Below, piece after piece: positions 9,747-17,510 of a DNA stretch of 64,000 nt (position 1 is its first letter; each line of letters opens with the position of its first letter). The notes beneath the pieces are model-generated. The model had not been told where the DNA came from. It saw nothing but the letters and a program-made list of their open reading frames with translations, and did no database searches. Position numbers and translations under genes: made by a program. Source of the DNA: DAHUYF01 sp035623985 (GTDB lineage Bacteria > Pseudomonadota > Alphaproteobacteria > ATCC43930 > CGMCC-115725); contig DASPSJ010000109.1 of the NCBI GenBank assembly GCA_035623985.1, positions 1 to 64,000 of the forward strand, given 5' to 3'.

Positions 9747-10600
9747 GCCGAACGCCCCCGAGCGGCCGCGTTGAAAACGACCGTCCCGACCGGCTCGCCG
9801 TCCAAAGCGGCCGTCAACTGGCCGGGCTTGAGCCCGTTGACGAACTGGATTTCCCGAATGTTGCGCGCGTTGAGCATGAGCTCCAAAACCGCCCGCTCGA
9901 CGATGAGGTCGTCGAGGTCTCGCGCCAGCAAATCCTGCAAGCTGATGCGCGGGACGTGCGTCGCCTCCGGATCCTTCTTGGGGTCCGCGGTGTAGAGCCC
10001 GTCTTCGTCCTTGACGAAGATCATCTTTCTCGCCCCGAGCACTTCCGCGATCAGGAAGCAGCCGGTATCGGTGCGCTGCGGCGGGATTTGCCCGAGGCGC
10101 GGATTGGACTCCCAAAGCTTGTAGGGCGGCATGCCTTGGCAGATGACGGCGCCTCGCTCCATGAGATAGTGCGGAAGCGACGCGAAGCCTTCGGGCTCAA
10201 GAAAGGCGATGCCGTGCTTCGCCAGCAGATATTGCAGCATCTGGGCGTTCTGCCAGGCGACCGCCGTGCCGAGCACGGTCAGAACCCCGACCGGAAGACC
10301 GAGATCGATCGCTAGGCTGTAGACGTGCCGGGCGCGGGTGCCGGCGCCGGTCCCCAGGATCATCTTGTGGCGATCGAGGTTGGCGACGATCTCGTCGATC
10401 AACGGACCGACCGCGCTTCGGCCCCGGTCCATGATGCTTTGTCCCCCGATCTTCACCACGTTCACCCAGGGAAGAATAGGCAGCGTCGGAATCTCCTCGG
10501 TCGCTCGCTGAAGCGCCGCGTCGCTCAGCGATCCGCTGACCAGCCGCCTGCCCAGATCGGTCAGCAATGCGTCGTCTTTCGCGCGATCCAGGTCAGGCAC
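9743..10600 (-). CDS. mosB: Molybdenum storage protein, beta-type subunit (MosB-like)
   Basis: Second MoSto subunit, 285 residues from the GTG at 10600, which is chosen because GGGGAGGA lies upstream; the longer frame reads into the methyltransferase gene. Diagnostic segments are VVKIGGQSIMDRGRSAV, LGTGAGTRARHVYSLA, GMPPYKLWESNPRLGQIPP and FVKDEDGLYTADPKKDP, very close to Azotobacter MosB. Together with MosA it should form the cage that stores molybdate or tungstate. The start overlaps the end of the upstream methyltransferase gene and the end overlaps mosA, so the three genes look translationally coupled. In Azotobacter the order is mosA-mosB; here it is reversed. Confidence 0.84.
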   Translation of the reverse strand: MPDLDRAKDDALLTDLGRRLVSGSLSDAALQRATEEIPTLPILPWVNVVKIGGQSIMDRGRSAVGPLIDEIVANLDRHKMILGTGAGTRARHVYSLAIDLGLPVGVLTVLGTAVAWQNAQMLQYLLAKHGIAFLEPEGFASLPHYLMERGAVICQGMPPYKLWESNPRLGQIPPQRTDTGCFLIAEVLGARKMIFVKDEDGLYTADPKKDPEATHVPRISLQDLLARDLDDLIVERAVLELMLNARNIREIQFVNGLKPGQLTAALDGEPVGTVVFNAAARGRSA

Positions 10601-11384
10601 GTCCGTCCTCCCCGAATTTGAAGACTTGCAGCTCGAACGCGCTGGGCTCCGCCACGACGGCGTCGAGCGTACCGAAGGCCGCGACGGCCCAGGCTTCCAG
10701 CCTGCGCAACGCCTCGTCCCTGACCGGCTCCGCCAATGCCGAGAACCGCGCGCCCGTGCGATGGCGATCGAGGAAGCGGCGCGGCGTCCGCGCCGCGGTC
10801 CACGTCGCCGCGACAATCCGCGCGCGGCTTCTCGATCCGGCCTCGAGGCAGCGCAGCGCATCCTCGCGCGCATTCATCCGGTCGAGGTGGACGCCCATCT
10901 CCTCGAGAATGGCTTTCGCGCGCCGTTTCATTCGAGCATCGAGGCCGTCCTCGGGCGCCACCGAGCGGCCCACGCACACCGTTCCGGCCGCCCGCAGGAC
11001 GCGCTTCGCCTCGGCCACGAAGCGGCGCCAGTCCGTCAATCCGGCGAACACTTGAATCAGCAGGATGGCGTCGAATGTCCCGTCGCGAAACGGCAGAAGC
11101 TGCCCGTCCGATTGGACCAGCCGGGGCCTATGCCCATGGCGCGACGCCGCGCGTCCGACAAATTCCCGCAGCATCCCCAATGACAGATCGACGCCGACAT
11201 AATCGTCCTTCGCCAAGACAAAGGGCCAACCGATCCGTCCGGTGCCGGCGCCGAGATCGAGGAGACGCGGCCGCGAGGTCGCTGCGATGGCGGCGAGGAC
11301 AGCCGATCGGATCGCGTCCGGCACGCCGTCGGGCAGGGCGCGATAGCGATCAAAGGTCGGAGCCACGGCGTCGAACACGGCCAT
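10593..11384 (-). CDS. Class I SAM-dependent methyltransferase, first gene of the MoSto operon
   Basis: 263-residue Rossmann-fold methyltransferase. The SAM-binding motif I is LLDLGAGTGRIGWPF near residue 40, followed by the acidic motif II position (DDYVGVDLSLGMLREF) and the motif IV region FDAILLIQVFAGL. The N terminus MAVFDAVAPTFDRYRALPDG is common in small-molecule methyltransferases of the UbiE/arsenite class. The substrate cannot be read from sequence. The stop overlaps the mosB start by eight bases. A role in molybdenum metabolism is only suggested by this coupling. Confidence 0.75.
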   Translation of the reverse strand: MAVFDAVAPTFDRYRALPDGVPDAIRSAVLAAIAATSRPRLLDLGAGTGRIGWPFVLAKDDYVGVDLSLGMLREFVGRAASRHGHRPRLVQSDGQLLPFRDGTFDAILLIQVFAGLTDWRRFVAEAKRVLRAAGTVCVGRSVAPEDGLDARMKRRAKAILEEMGVHLDRMNAREDALRCLEAGSRSRARIVAATWTAARTPRRFLDRHRTGARFSALAEPVRDEALRRLEAWAVAAFGTLDAVVAEPSAFELQVFKFGEDGRA

Positions 11385-11622
11385 GGACGTGGTTCCCTAA
11401 TCCCTGGTGAAGGGGCGGGACAATACTGCTCCCTCGGGCAAGCGATCTTGGCAGAGCACGTTTCGGTAGTCGAGGAGAAAACGACAACCCACGCGAGCGC
11501 ACGCCCCGCGCCCAAGCCCGCCTCCTAGAATCATGATTTCGACCGATTTTAAATCCGGCGTAGGATCACGCCTCAGTCATCCGGGCGGCAACCCCGAGCC
11601 GTCCTCTTGTGGCGAAGCAGCG
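11385..11622. other. Intergenic region between divergent MoSto and CHR operons
   Basis: About 240 bases separate the methyltransferase start from the transporter start, so promoters for both operons should lie here. I looked for a ModE-type TATATA palindrome and did not see one; no convincing sigma-70 pair stands out. Confidence 0.4.
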
Positions 11623-12264
11623 ATGCCGGAAAATGAATACCCGCCGCCGAAACCTGCCGCTGCCGCCCCATGCGGGGCCGTCCAGCTCTTTCTCCTGTTC
11701 TCGCAACTCGGCCTTTCGAGCTTCGGCGGCGGCGTTCCCGCCTGGATGCACAGGGCGTTCGTGCAGCGGCGCGGCTGGATAGGGGAAGGCGAGTTTTCCG
11801 CGGCCTTGGCCCTGGCGCGCCTCATGCCGGGCGTCAATGTCATCAACCTTGCGGTCCTGATCGGCCAGCGCTTGAAGGGGGCGGCGGGCGCCGCCGCCGG
11901 GCTGCTCGGACTGACGATCGCGCCGAGCGCCGCGGTGATCGGCTTGGCGGCTCTCTATGACCGGTTCGCCGGAACGACCGGCCTCGCCGTCATGCTCGAA
12001 GGCTGCGCCGTGGCCGCGGCGGGACTCCTCATCGGCATGGGGCTCCAATCCGGCGGACGCATCATCGCCAAGGGCTTGAGGCGGCGCGCTCGTTCGCCTC
12101 ACAGCATCGGCGCGCCTGCAATCCTTGCCGTGGTCTTCGTCGCCGTCGGCGTGCTTCATCTGCCCACGGTTGCGACGGTGCTGTGTCTCTCCCCGCTGAG
12201 CATCGCGCTGGCCTTCCGCTACGGCAGCGCCTCGCGACCGGACGCCCGCGATGACCGACGATAG
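11623..12264 (+). CDS. Chromate-transport (CHR) family protein, N-terminal-type half
   Basis: 213 residues from the ATG at 11623. Half-size member of the CHR oxyanion permease family, whose long forms are ChrA chromate exporters. The signature FSQLGLSSFGGGVPAWMHR lies near residue 25, followed by GWIGEGEFSAALALARLMPGVN, the CHR core motif. Four to six membrane helices follow, with an Arg-rich cytoplasmic tail. The stop overlaps the next half-gene by 14 bases, so the pair probably forms a heterodimer. Substrate may be chromate or another tetrahedral oxyanion; beside a molybdenum storage operon, molybdate or tungstate is worth considering. Confidence 0.8.
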   Translation: MPENEYPPPKPAAAAPCGAVQLFLLFSQLGLSSFGGGVPAWMHRAFVQRRGWIGEGEFSAALALARLMPGVNVINLAVLIGQRLKGAAGAAAGLLGLTIAPSAAVIGLAALYDRFAGTTGLAVMLEGCAVAAAGLLIGMGLQSGGRIIAKGLRRRARSPHSIGAPAILAVVFVAVGVLHLPTVATVLCLSPLSIALAFRYGSASRPDARDDRR

Positions 12265-12793
12265 CCGGACATTGGCCGCCCTGGTCGTCATATTCGCGCC
12301 GCTGTCGCTCGTGTCGGTGGGCGGGGGACCGGCAATTTTCGCCGAAATGCAGCGGCAAGCCGTGACGATACACGGGTGGATGACGGCCCGCGAATTTTCC
12401 GATCTGTTTGCCATTTCGCGCGCCGCTCCGGGACCGGGCGCGTTGCTGGCCACCCTGATCGGATGGAAAGCGGCGAGCTGGCCGGGAGCGCTCGTCGTCT
12501 CGCTGGCTTTCTTCCTGCCATCCTCGATCATGGCCTATGCCGCCGCGCGGCTCTGGAACCGGGGGCGCGGTTCTCGCTGGCACAGCGCCGTCGAGGCGGG
12601 CTTCGCGCCGATCGCTACGGGACTCGTGCTCGCCGGGGCCTTCGCGATCCTGAGCACGGAGGGCCGCGCTATTCTCGCCTGGACCATCGCTTTCGTGGTG
12701 GCCGCGATGCGCCTCTGGCGGCCCACCATTCACCCGCTTCTGCTGCTCGGCTTCGGTGCGGCCGTCTTCCTGCTTGCGCATCACCTGGGGTAG
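12251..12793 (+). CDS. Chromate-transport (CHR) family protein, second half
   Basis: 180-residue partner of the preceding gene and the other half of a split ChrA-type permease. The conserved block is SLVSVGGGPAIFAEMQRQAV, then MTAREFSDLFAISRAAPGPGALLATLIGW, matching the CHR pattern of an FGG-like loop followed by a PGP turn. Hydrophobic helices run to the C terminus (LLLLGFGAAVFLLAHHLG). It starts within the last codons of the first half. Members of this short type usually work as inverted heterodimer pairs. Confidence 0.8.
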   Translation: MTDDSRTLAALVVIFAPLSLVSVGGGPAIFAEMQRQAVTIHGWMTAREFSDLFAISRAAPGPGALLATLIGWKAASWPGALVVSLAFFLPSSIMAYAAARLWNRGRGSRWHSAVEAGFAPIATGLVLAGAFAILSTEGRAILAWTIAFVVAAMRLWRPTIHPLLLLGFGAAVFLLAHHLG

Positions 12794-12798
12794 GGCGC

Positions 12799-12818
12799 GC
12801 CGTTCCCCGCGGAACGGC
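12799..12818 (+). terminator. Candidate hairpin after the CHR pair
   Basis: A perfect 8-bp stem, GCCGTTCC paired with GGAACGGC around a four-base loop, starts six bases after the second CHR stop. No T-run follows, so a Rho-independent function is uncertain. Confidence 0.4.
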
Positions 12819-13368
12819 CTCGGTGACGTGCAAAGACCTTCCAGGCCGAGCCGATAAGCCGCGCGCCCAGCGCCGCCGATCGATCGTCGTCCTCGCCGGG
12901 CGCTTGCCGAGATGCCCGTGCCGCGCTCGAAAAATCGCGCGCGGAAAAACGTTCGTCTCGTGACGCAGCAAGACGGCAGTGGGTCAGTTTGAAAAAGTCT
13001 TGCGGCTCAACTAGAAATCAGCCCCTGGCCTGCCGGAGAGCATGAAGGAGCGTGGCGATGTTGGCGATGTCGGGACCTGGACCGCGATTGATGCGAATAC
13101 AAAGCTGATCCTCTCTTGGCTCGTGGCCGATCGCAGCGCCGAGGCCGCGCGAGTTCATGAACGACGTGGCGAGCCGGGTTGTCCGGCGCGTCCAACTCAC
13201 GAGCGACGGGCGGGCGATACTCCACAAAATACGCGCCGCGATGCTCCTTCACGGTATCGAAAAATAGCTTTTCAGGGGCTTCGGCTACGTTGCTCATGCG
13301 GTGAACGTACTCTTCTTAAGGTCTGCAGGCCCTTGAAATTCACAAGGGGCTTCCTGCGCGGCCCAGAT
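12819..13368. other. Gene-free stretch holding an IS1-like remnant
   Basis: About 550 bases without an intact gene. The only recognisable content is the transposase remnant at 13060-13215. The remainder shows no conserved product in any frame; a minus-strand open frame at 13007-13297 runs antisense through the remnant. Confidence 0.5.
13060..13215 (+). pseudogene. Remnant of an IS1-family-type transposase
   Basis: Read on the plus strand, two frames joined by one +1 shift near 13150 give a middle segment of an IS1-like transposase. The first frame has TWTAIDANTKLILSWLVADR; the second has EFMNDVASRV, then VQLTSDGRA. Both fit the familiar WTAIDADTKL ... FMNDLASR ... VQLTSDG pattern. Neither the HTH end nor the C terminus is present and I see no terminal repeats, so this is a decayed fragment. 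It marks past insertion activity between the CHR pair and the hip module. Confidence 0.7.
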
Positions 13369-14601
13369 TTACCGTCGAATATCGAATGCAGATTCCATGC
13401 GCCTGATTTCGCTTGCCGACAAGCCTAACGCGGCGGCCACCTTCGGCCAGTTTCCGATCGCCGCCCGAACTTCCGCCGCGATCGTTTGCGCCTTGTCGGG
13501 CTTGAGGCCGAATTGCCGCGCGACCGAGAACGCAAGATCGAGTGAGCCTGTCGCGTCCGCTTCGTCGATCGCCAATGAGAGGACGCGCGGCTTGATGTCG
13601 ATGGGCGTTGGATTGAGATCATAGGCGGGTGCCAGCCGCCAGCCGCCGGCCGGATCATAGAGGAAGCCGTGATTTCTGAGGTGATCGTCGGTATTCGAGG
13701 TGAGGATGTTGAAAACGATCCGGCGCCACAGCTCGGCGCAGTCCTCCCCAGGCCGCGATCCGTGCTGGCGCAGCGCGTCGGCTATTTCAAGATAGCTGCG
13801 TTGTTCGCGGTCGTCGGCGCCCAGCATGCTCATGGCGGATAGGAACGGGATGCGCTGTCCTGCTTTGCGGTCAAAGCGCCGCAGAAGAAGCACAGGACGG
13901 TCGGCGATCCGCTCGACGCGCCATGAGGAGGTGGCGATATGCGCGGCGGCGGCGAGCTTAAGCGCGACGGCTTCCCACAACTCGATGCGGGTGGTATCGT
14001 TGTGTTGCGGAAACTTCGCGATCAGCAGATGACCATCCCGGTCAATGATGGAAGCTTTCGGGCGGCTGCCGCCCAGGGAAGAGCCGGGGGCCAGTAAAAT
14101 TCTCAAATCGTCGTCGGCATTCTCATCGGTCGTTATGTGAAGCGCCGCCGTCAGCAATTCCGGCAACTTCACGAGCGGGGGGATTTGCGTTGCATCGCCG
14201 GGCGCGAGATATGGCCCCCCTTCCTTTTCCGCAAAACGCAGCGCGCCCTGACGCAAGATGTCTCCGACGCCCAGGAGATAATCGACTTCCGTAAGGGTGC
14301 GGGCGGTGCGTTTTTGCTGGCGGGCCTTGCGCCTTTCCTCCCGTTGAATGAGCATTCGGCCCCAGCGGTCCGGCGCCGAATCGCCTATGGCGCCGAACAG
14401 CAAGCGGCCGGCCGGAGTGTGATAAGGCCCTTTGCCGAGCGTGAGGGCAGGCTCAAGCGCAAAACGCGATGGATCATTCAGCCACCGATCATCATATTCG
14501 AAAGTGGCGCTGTCGCGGCCCTTGCTGCTTCGTGTCCATAGCCTGCCGACGAGTTGCGTCGTGCCGGCAAGGTCCACATAGACCAGGAGCCGCGTGTCCA
14601 C
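13369..14601 (-). CDS. hipA: HipA-family serine/threonine kinase toxin
   Basis: 410-residue HipA-type kinase. In E. coli HipA phosphorylates glutamyl-tRNA synthetase and drives persistence. Recognisable parts are the N-terminal HipA domain (YVDLAGTTQLVGRLW ... DRWGRML), the nucleotide-loop equivalent PGSSLGGSRPKASI, the catalytic loop NTDDHLRNHGFL and the metal-binding APAYDLNPTP. All catalytic residues look intact. Translation starts at a GTG whose G is the last base of the upstream stop (TAGTG), coupling it to the antitoxin gene. A real family alternative is a HipA-like kinase with another target. Confidence 0.88.
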   Translation of the reverse strand: MDTRLLVYVDLAGTTQLVGRLWTRSSKGRDSATFEYDDRWLNDPSRFALEPALTLGKGPYHTPAGRLLFGAIGDSAPDRWGRMLIQREERRKARQQKRTARTLTEVDYLLGVGDILRQGALRFAEKEGGPYLAPGDATQIPPLVKLPELLTAALHITTDENADDDLRILLAPGSSLGGSRPKASIIDRDGHLLIAKFPQHNDTTRIELWEAVALKLAAAAHIATSSWRVERIADRPVLLLRRFDRKAGQRIPFLSAMSMLGADDREQRSYLEIADALRQHGSRPGEDCAELWRRIVFNILTSNTDDHLRNHGFLYDPAGGWRLAPAYDLNPTPIDIKPRVLSLAIDEADATGSLDLAFSVARQFGLKPDKAQTIAAEVRAAIGNWPKVAAALGLSASEIRRMESAFDIRR

Positions 14602-14933
14602 TAGCGCGCTCGCTTGGCCGACGCGGCAGGCCGGCGAACGCGTTTAGGCAGGCTTTCCTCGGCGAGCTGGAGCCCCACCTCATCGCTTCGCACATCGGCA
14701 AGTTCAGCCAGGCGTTCGGTAAGTCCGAGCACGAAAAGAACCGTGGCGTAGATGCCTAAGGATACGCCGGCATCGCCACGCTCGACTTTGAGGAGCGTCG
14801 AGCGCGTGATGAAGGCACGCGACGCCATGATCGCAGTCGGAATGCCGCGACGGATGCGGGCGCTGCGAATGTCGCTGCCGAGTTTGGCCAAAGCCCGTTT
14901 GACCGGCAGGGGCAAGGGAGGTGTGGTGCGCAT
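14601..14933 (-). CDS. hipB: HTH antitoxin/repressor paired with HipA (HipB-like)
   Basis: 110-residue protein with a Cro/C1-type helix-turn-helix around residues 15-70: IRSARIRRGIPTAIMASRAF, then STLLKVERGDAGVSLGIYATVLFVLG. The C-terminal tail is basic and disordered-looking. It should neutralise HipA and repress the operon, as known for HipB. Its stop overlaps the hipA GTG by one base. A well-formed promoter and a small inverted repeat lie directly upstream. Confidence 0.82.
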   Translation of the reverse strand: MRTTPPLPLPVKRALAKLGSDIRSARIRRGIPTAIMASRAFITRSTLLKVERGDAGVSLGIYATVLFVLGLTERLAELADVRSDEVGLQLAEESLPKRVRRPAASAKRAR

Positions 14934-14953
14934 ACGAACCCTCTATGCGCGTT

Positions 14954-14982
14954 AATATAGTCAATAAATAAGATAGTGTCCA
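14954..14982 (-). promoter_or_regulatory. Sigma-70-type promoter of hipBA
   Basis: On the minus strand TGGACA (14982-14977) is followed after 17 bases by TATATT (14959-14954), a close match to the -35/-10 consensus, with transcription expected about 14 bases before the hipB start. Confidence 0.6.
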
Positions 14983-14994
14983 TGATAAGAGACA
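14977..14994. promoter_or_regulatory. Possible HipB operator
   Basis: TGTC and GACA arms separated by ten bases overlap the -35 box of the hipBA promoter. This is the place where an autoregulating antitoxin would bind; the arms are short, so this is tentative. Confidence 0.35.
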
Positions 14995-15201
14995 TTGTAC
15001 AGTCCAACGCGAATCACGCGCTCGCACTGAACTATTGATTCTTACAAGAACAAGGTGCTCCAAAGTTATCGCGCTACGCTTCTGTCATGAGTTCGGGCAT
15101 CAAGTTGGACTGCGGCGAAAGCGGGATCGCGTGGCGGATGGTACGGAGATAAGGCACGCGAAGCGCGGGGCGGGCCGCGAAATTGCGACGGCGAGCGCCG
15201 G

Positions 15202-16101
15202 CTAAAGTCCGTCGATGAACGCCGCCATGCGCTTGCGCCGGTCGGGATCGGGCAAAGGGCCGCGCATGGCGCCGAGATTGTCCGCCATGTGCGCGGGGTC
15301 GGAGGTGCCGGGAATGACCGCCGTCACCCGCTCGTCGGCGAGCAGGAATTTGAGGAAGAACTGCGCCCAGCTCTCGGCGAAATCCGTCGCCCAATCGGGA
15401 ATCGCCTTGCCGCGCACCGCGCGGAAGAGCCGACCGCGGCCGAACGGGAGCGCGGTCAGCACGCCGGCCTTGACCTCGGCCGCCAGCGGCAGGATGCGCC
15501 GCTCCGCCTCGCGGTCGTCGAGCGAGTAATCGACCTGCACGAAATCCGGCTTCTCGCGCCCGAGCACCGCCTCGACCGCGGCGAAATCCCCGTGGAAGGT
15601 CGAAGTGACGCCGATATAGCGGCAGACGCCTTGAGCCTTCCACGCCTTGAACGGCGCCAGCGATTGCCGCGGGTCGCGCACGTTATGGAGCTGAAGCAAA
15701 TCGAGCTTCGCCGTCTTGAGCCGCGCCCGCGAGCGCTCGAGCTCGGCCTCATCGGGCGCTTCGAGCTTGGTGGCGATGAAGACCTTGTCGCGCAGGCCCG
15801 CGGCGGCGGCGACCTCGCCGAGCACGCGCTCGGCATCGCCGTAAGAGGACGCGGTGTCGATGAGCCGGCCGCCGCCCGCGACCAGCGCCTGAACGACCTC
15901 CGCCGCGCTCCGCCGCGTCCGCTCGTCGTCGCTGTCGAACACATTGGCCGTGCCGAGGCCCACCGCCGGCAGGCGCTCGTTCGTCCCCGGAATGGCGCGC
16001 AGGATCAGCGGCGCCTCGCCGGGTTGCGCAACGGCGGGCCGGGCCAGCAGCGCGCCGGCGGCAAGGGCGGCAAAGTCGCGGCGGGTGAGGCGGGTCGTCA
16101 T
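15202..16101 (-). CDS. Aldo/keto reductase with Tat-type signal
   Basis: 299 residues from the ATG at 16101, which has AGGAGA upstream. The N terminus TTRLTRRDFAALAAG carries a twin-arginine RRDF motif followed by an Ala-rich hydrophobic stretch ending AQPG, so export through Tat is likely. The barrel then shows the AKR catalytic residues: Asp and Tyr in RLIDTASSYGDAERVLGE, Lys in VFIATKLEAP and His in LDLLQLHNVRD. The C-terminal NADPH-binding part is PGTSDPAHMADNLGA. The substrate is unknown; a periplasmic reductase of this fold is unusual because of cofactor supply. Confidence 0.82.
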   Translation of the reverse strand: MTTRLTRRDFAALAAGALLARPAVAQPGEAPLILRAIPGTNERLPAVGLGTANVFDSDDERTRRSAAEVVQALVAGGGRLIDTASSYGDAERVLGEVAAAAGLRDKVFIATKLEAPDEAELERSRARLKTAKLDLLQLHNVRDPRQSLAPFKAWKAQGVCRYIGVTSTFHGDFAAVEAVLGREKPDFVQVDYSLDDREAERRILPLAAEVKAGVLTALPFGRGRLFRAVRGKAIPDWATDFAESWAQFFLKFLLADERVTAVIPGTSDPAHMADNLGAMRGPLPDPDRRKRMAAFIDGL

Positions 16102-16268
16102 GCGTCTCCTTGGACCGCCGCCCTCGACCAAGGCGCGGCGCAAACGGTCAACGGAACCATGCCCGGTCATCGCAACCGGCTCCGGCGCGGCACATTATAT
16201 AGAGAATGGGGGGAACCGGCAGGGGGATCGACGCCGCCGTCGGGGCGTCGGCGATCCGACGCCCGACC

Positions 16269-17012
16269 TCACCGCGCCCGGCGCAGCAGGATCTCGACAT
16301 AGGAAAGGTGCTCGTGCGCCGCCTGCGTCGCCTTCTCCGGGTCGCGCGTCCTGATCGCCGCCCAGATGGCTTCGTGCTGGTCGTTCAGCTTCTTGCCCGC
16401 GTCCGGCTGCTCCCACAAGCGTTCGATCGTCGCGCCGATCGACGAGCGCAACAGGTTGAAGAGGCCGCGCATCACATAGGACAGAGCCAGATTGTGCGAT
16501 GCGTCGGCCACGGCGAGATGAAAGGCCGCGTCGCATTCGCCGAAACTCAGCGGGTCGTTTTCGATCGCCGCTTTCCGCAATTTTTTAATGCAATCAATTA
16601 TTCTCTTGCAATCTTCCGAAGTGGCGCGCCGGGCCGCATGCGAGGCTGCGACCTGTTCGAGCGCGTGGCGCAGCTCCAGGATGTCGAAGCGCGCCTCGGG
16701 ATAGTCGTCGAGCAGGCGGGCGAGCGGATCGGTCAGGGTCGGCGCATAGGCGTCGACGACTTGCATGCCGCCGCTGCGGTGCGGCTGGAGAAGGCCTTTC
16801 GTCTCGAGCTTGCGGATCGCCTCGCGCAGCGACGGCCGCGACACCGTAAACATCTGCGCCAGCTTGCGTTCCGGCGGCAAGGTGTCGCCGGGCCGCAGCG
16901 CGCCGTCGACGATGAGACGCTCGATATGCGACACGATCGAATCGGACAGGCGCAGGCGCGGGGGCGGTTCTATCCGCTCAAACAAACGCACGGCGCTTTG
17001 CTTGCTCATCAA
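16269..17012 (-). CDS. FadR-type GntR-family transcriptional regulator
   Basis: 247 residues. The N-terminal winged helix-turn-helix follows the GntR pattern: IVDGALRPGDTLPPERKLAQMF, then VSRPSLREAIRKLETKGLL. The C-terminal all-helical FCD domain (residues ~100-240) has the Asp/His metal-site pattern in LRHALEQVAASHAA, DAAFHLAVADASHN and DQHEAIWAAIRTRD. FCD regulators usually sense organic acids, and the hydroxyacid module of this window lies 10 kb away, but no link is shown. It faces away from the fatty-acid cluster and may share the upstream region with it. Confidence 0.88.
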   Translation of the reverse strand: MMSKQSAVRLFERIEPPPRLRLSDSIVSHIERLIVDGALRPGDTLPPERKLAQMFTVSRPSLREAIRKLETKGLLQPHRSGGMQVVDAYAPTLTDPLARLLDDYPEARFDILELRHALEQVAASHAARRATSEDCKRIIDCIKKLRKAAIENDPLSFGECDAAFHLAVADASHNLALSYVMRGLFNLLRSSIGATIERLWEQPDAGKKLNDQHEAIWAAIRTRDPEKATQAAHEHLSYVEILLRRAR

Positions 17013-17082
17013 ACGACCTTCGCAAAGCGGAACCGCGGTCGGCCAGGAGGCTCGAGCGGCGCCACCCCCAGAAGAACATCAC

Positions 17083-17107
17083 CCCTATTTTCCCTATTTC
17101 CCTATTT
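17083..17107. repeat. Three direct CCCTATTT repeats
   Basis: CCCTATTT occurs three times in 25 bases (one unit carries an extra T), about 75 bases upstream of the FadR-type regulator start. It could be an operator or promoter-proximal tract; function is not known. Confidence 0.45.
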
Positions 17108-17215
17108 ATAGCAAATCTCGCAAATTTTTCGCTGGGAACCAGGCGGGCCGGCCGCGCCGCGCGCCGTGACGGTCCTTGCGCGGCCCCTAATCGACCGTTC
17201 CCGCTCTCGGTGTTG

Positions 17216-17245
17216 TTGACTCTCGCGGACCAGCCGGTTTACTTT
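17216..17245 (+). promoter_or_regulatory. Candidate sigma-70 promoter of the fatty-acid cluster
   Basis: TTGACT at 17216-17221 and TACTTT at 17240-17245 are separated by 18 bases and read toward the cluster. The expected leader to the first gene is about 260 bases. Confidence 0.45.
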
Positions 17246-17510
17246 TGGTCTTACCGCTCTATCCGGTCAGTGTCGCCAGCCGTTGCGCCGGAGCGAGCGT
17301 CTCTTTCGACCGTTCGCGATAGCCGAGCTTGCGACCCGCGCCTCCAGGGCGGCGCCACGCCGCCGCCTGCTGGTTCGCGCCGCAGCAAAGGGAAGGTGAC
17401 CGACACGCCGTCAATTAAGGGGTGATCGCGACGCGCTGTTCCGCGCCCAGATGCCAAGAACAGGTGTGCGTCGCTTTGCGCTGACGTCGTCTCCTTGGGG
17501 AGGAGCATCG

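Larger units (their letters stand above)
17013..17510. other. Divergent promoter region between the FadR-type regulator and the fatty-acid cluster
   Basis: About 500 bases without a gene. It holds a CCCTATTT direct repeat next to the regulator and a sigma-70-like promoter pointing at the fatty-acid cluster, both listed separately. The remainder shows nothing recognisable. Confidence 0.5.

Noticed and set aside
13007..13297. Minus-strand open frame of 96 codons
   Set aside because: It runs antisense through the IS1-like remnant and its first half has no recognisable fold; I could not support a gene.
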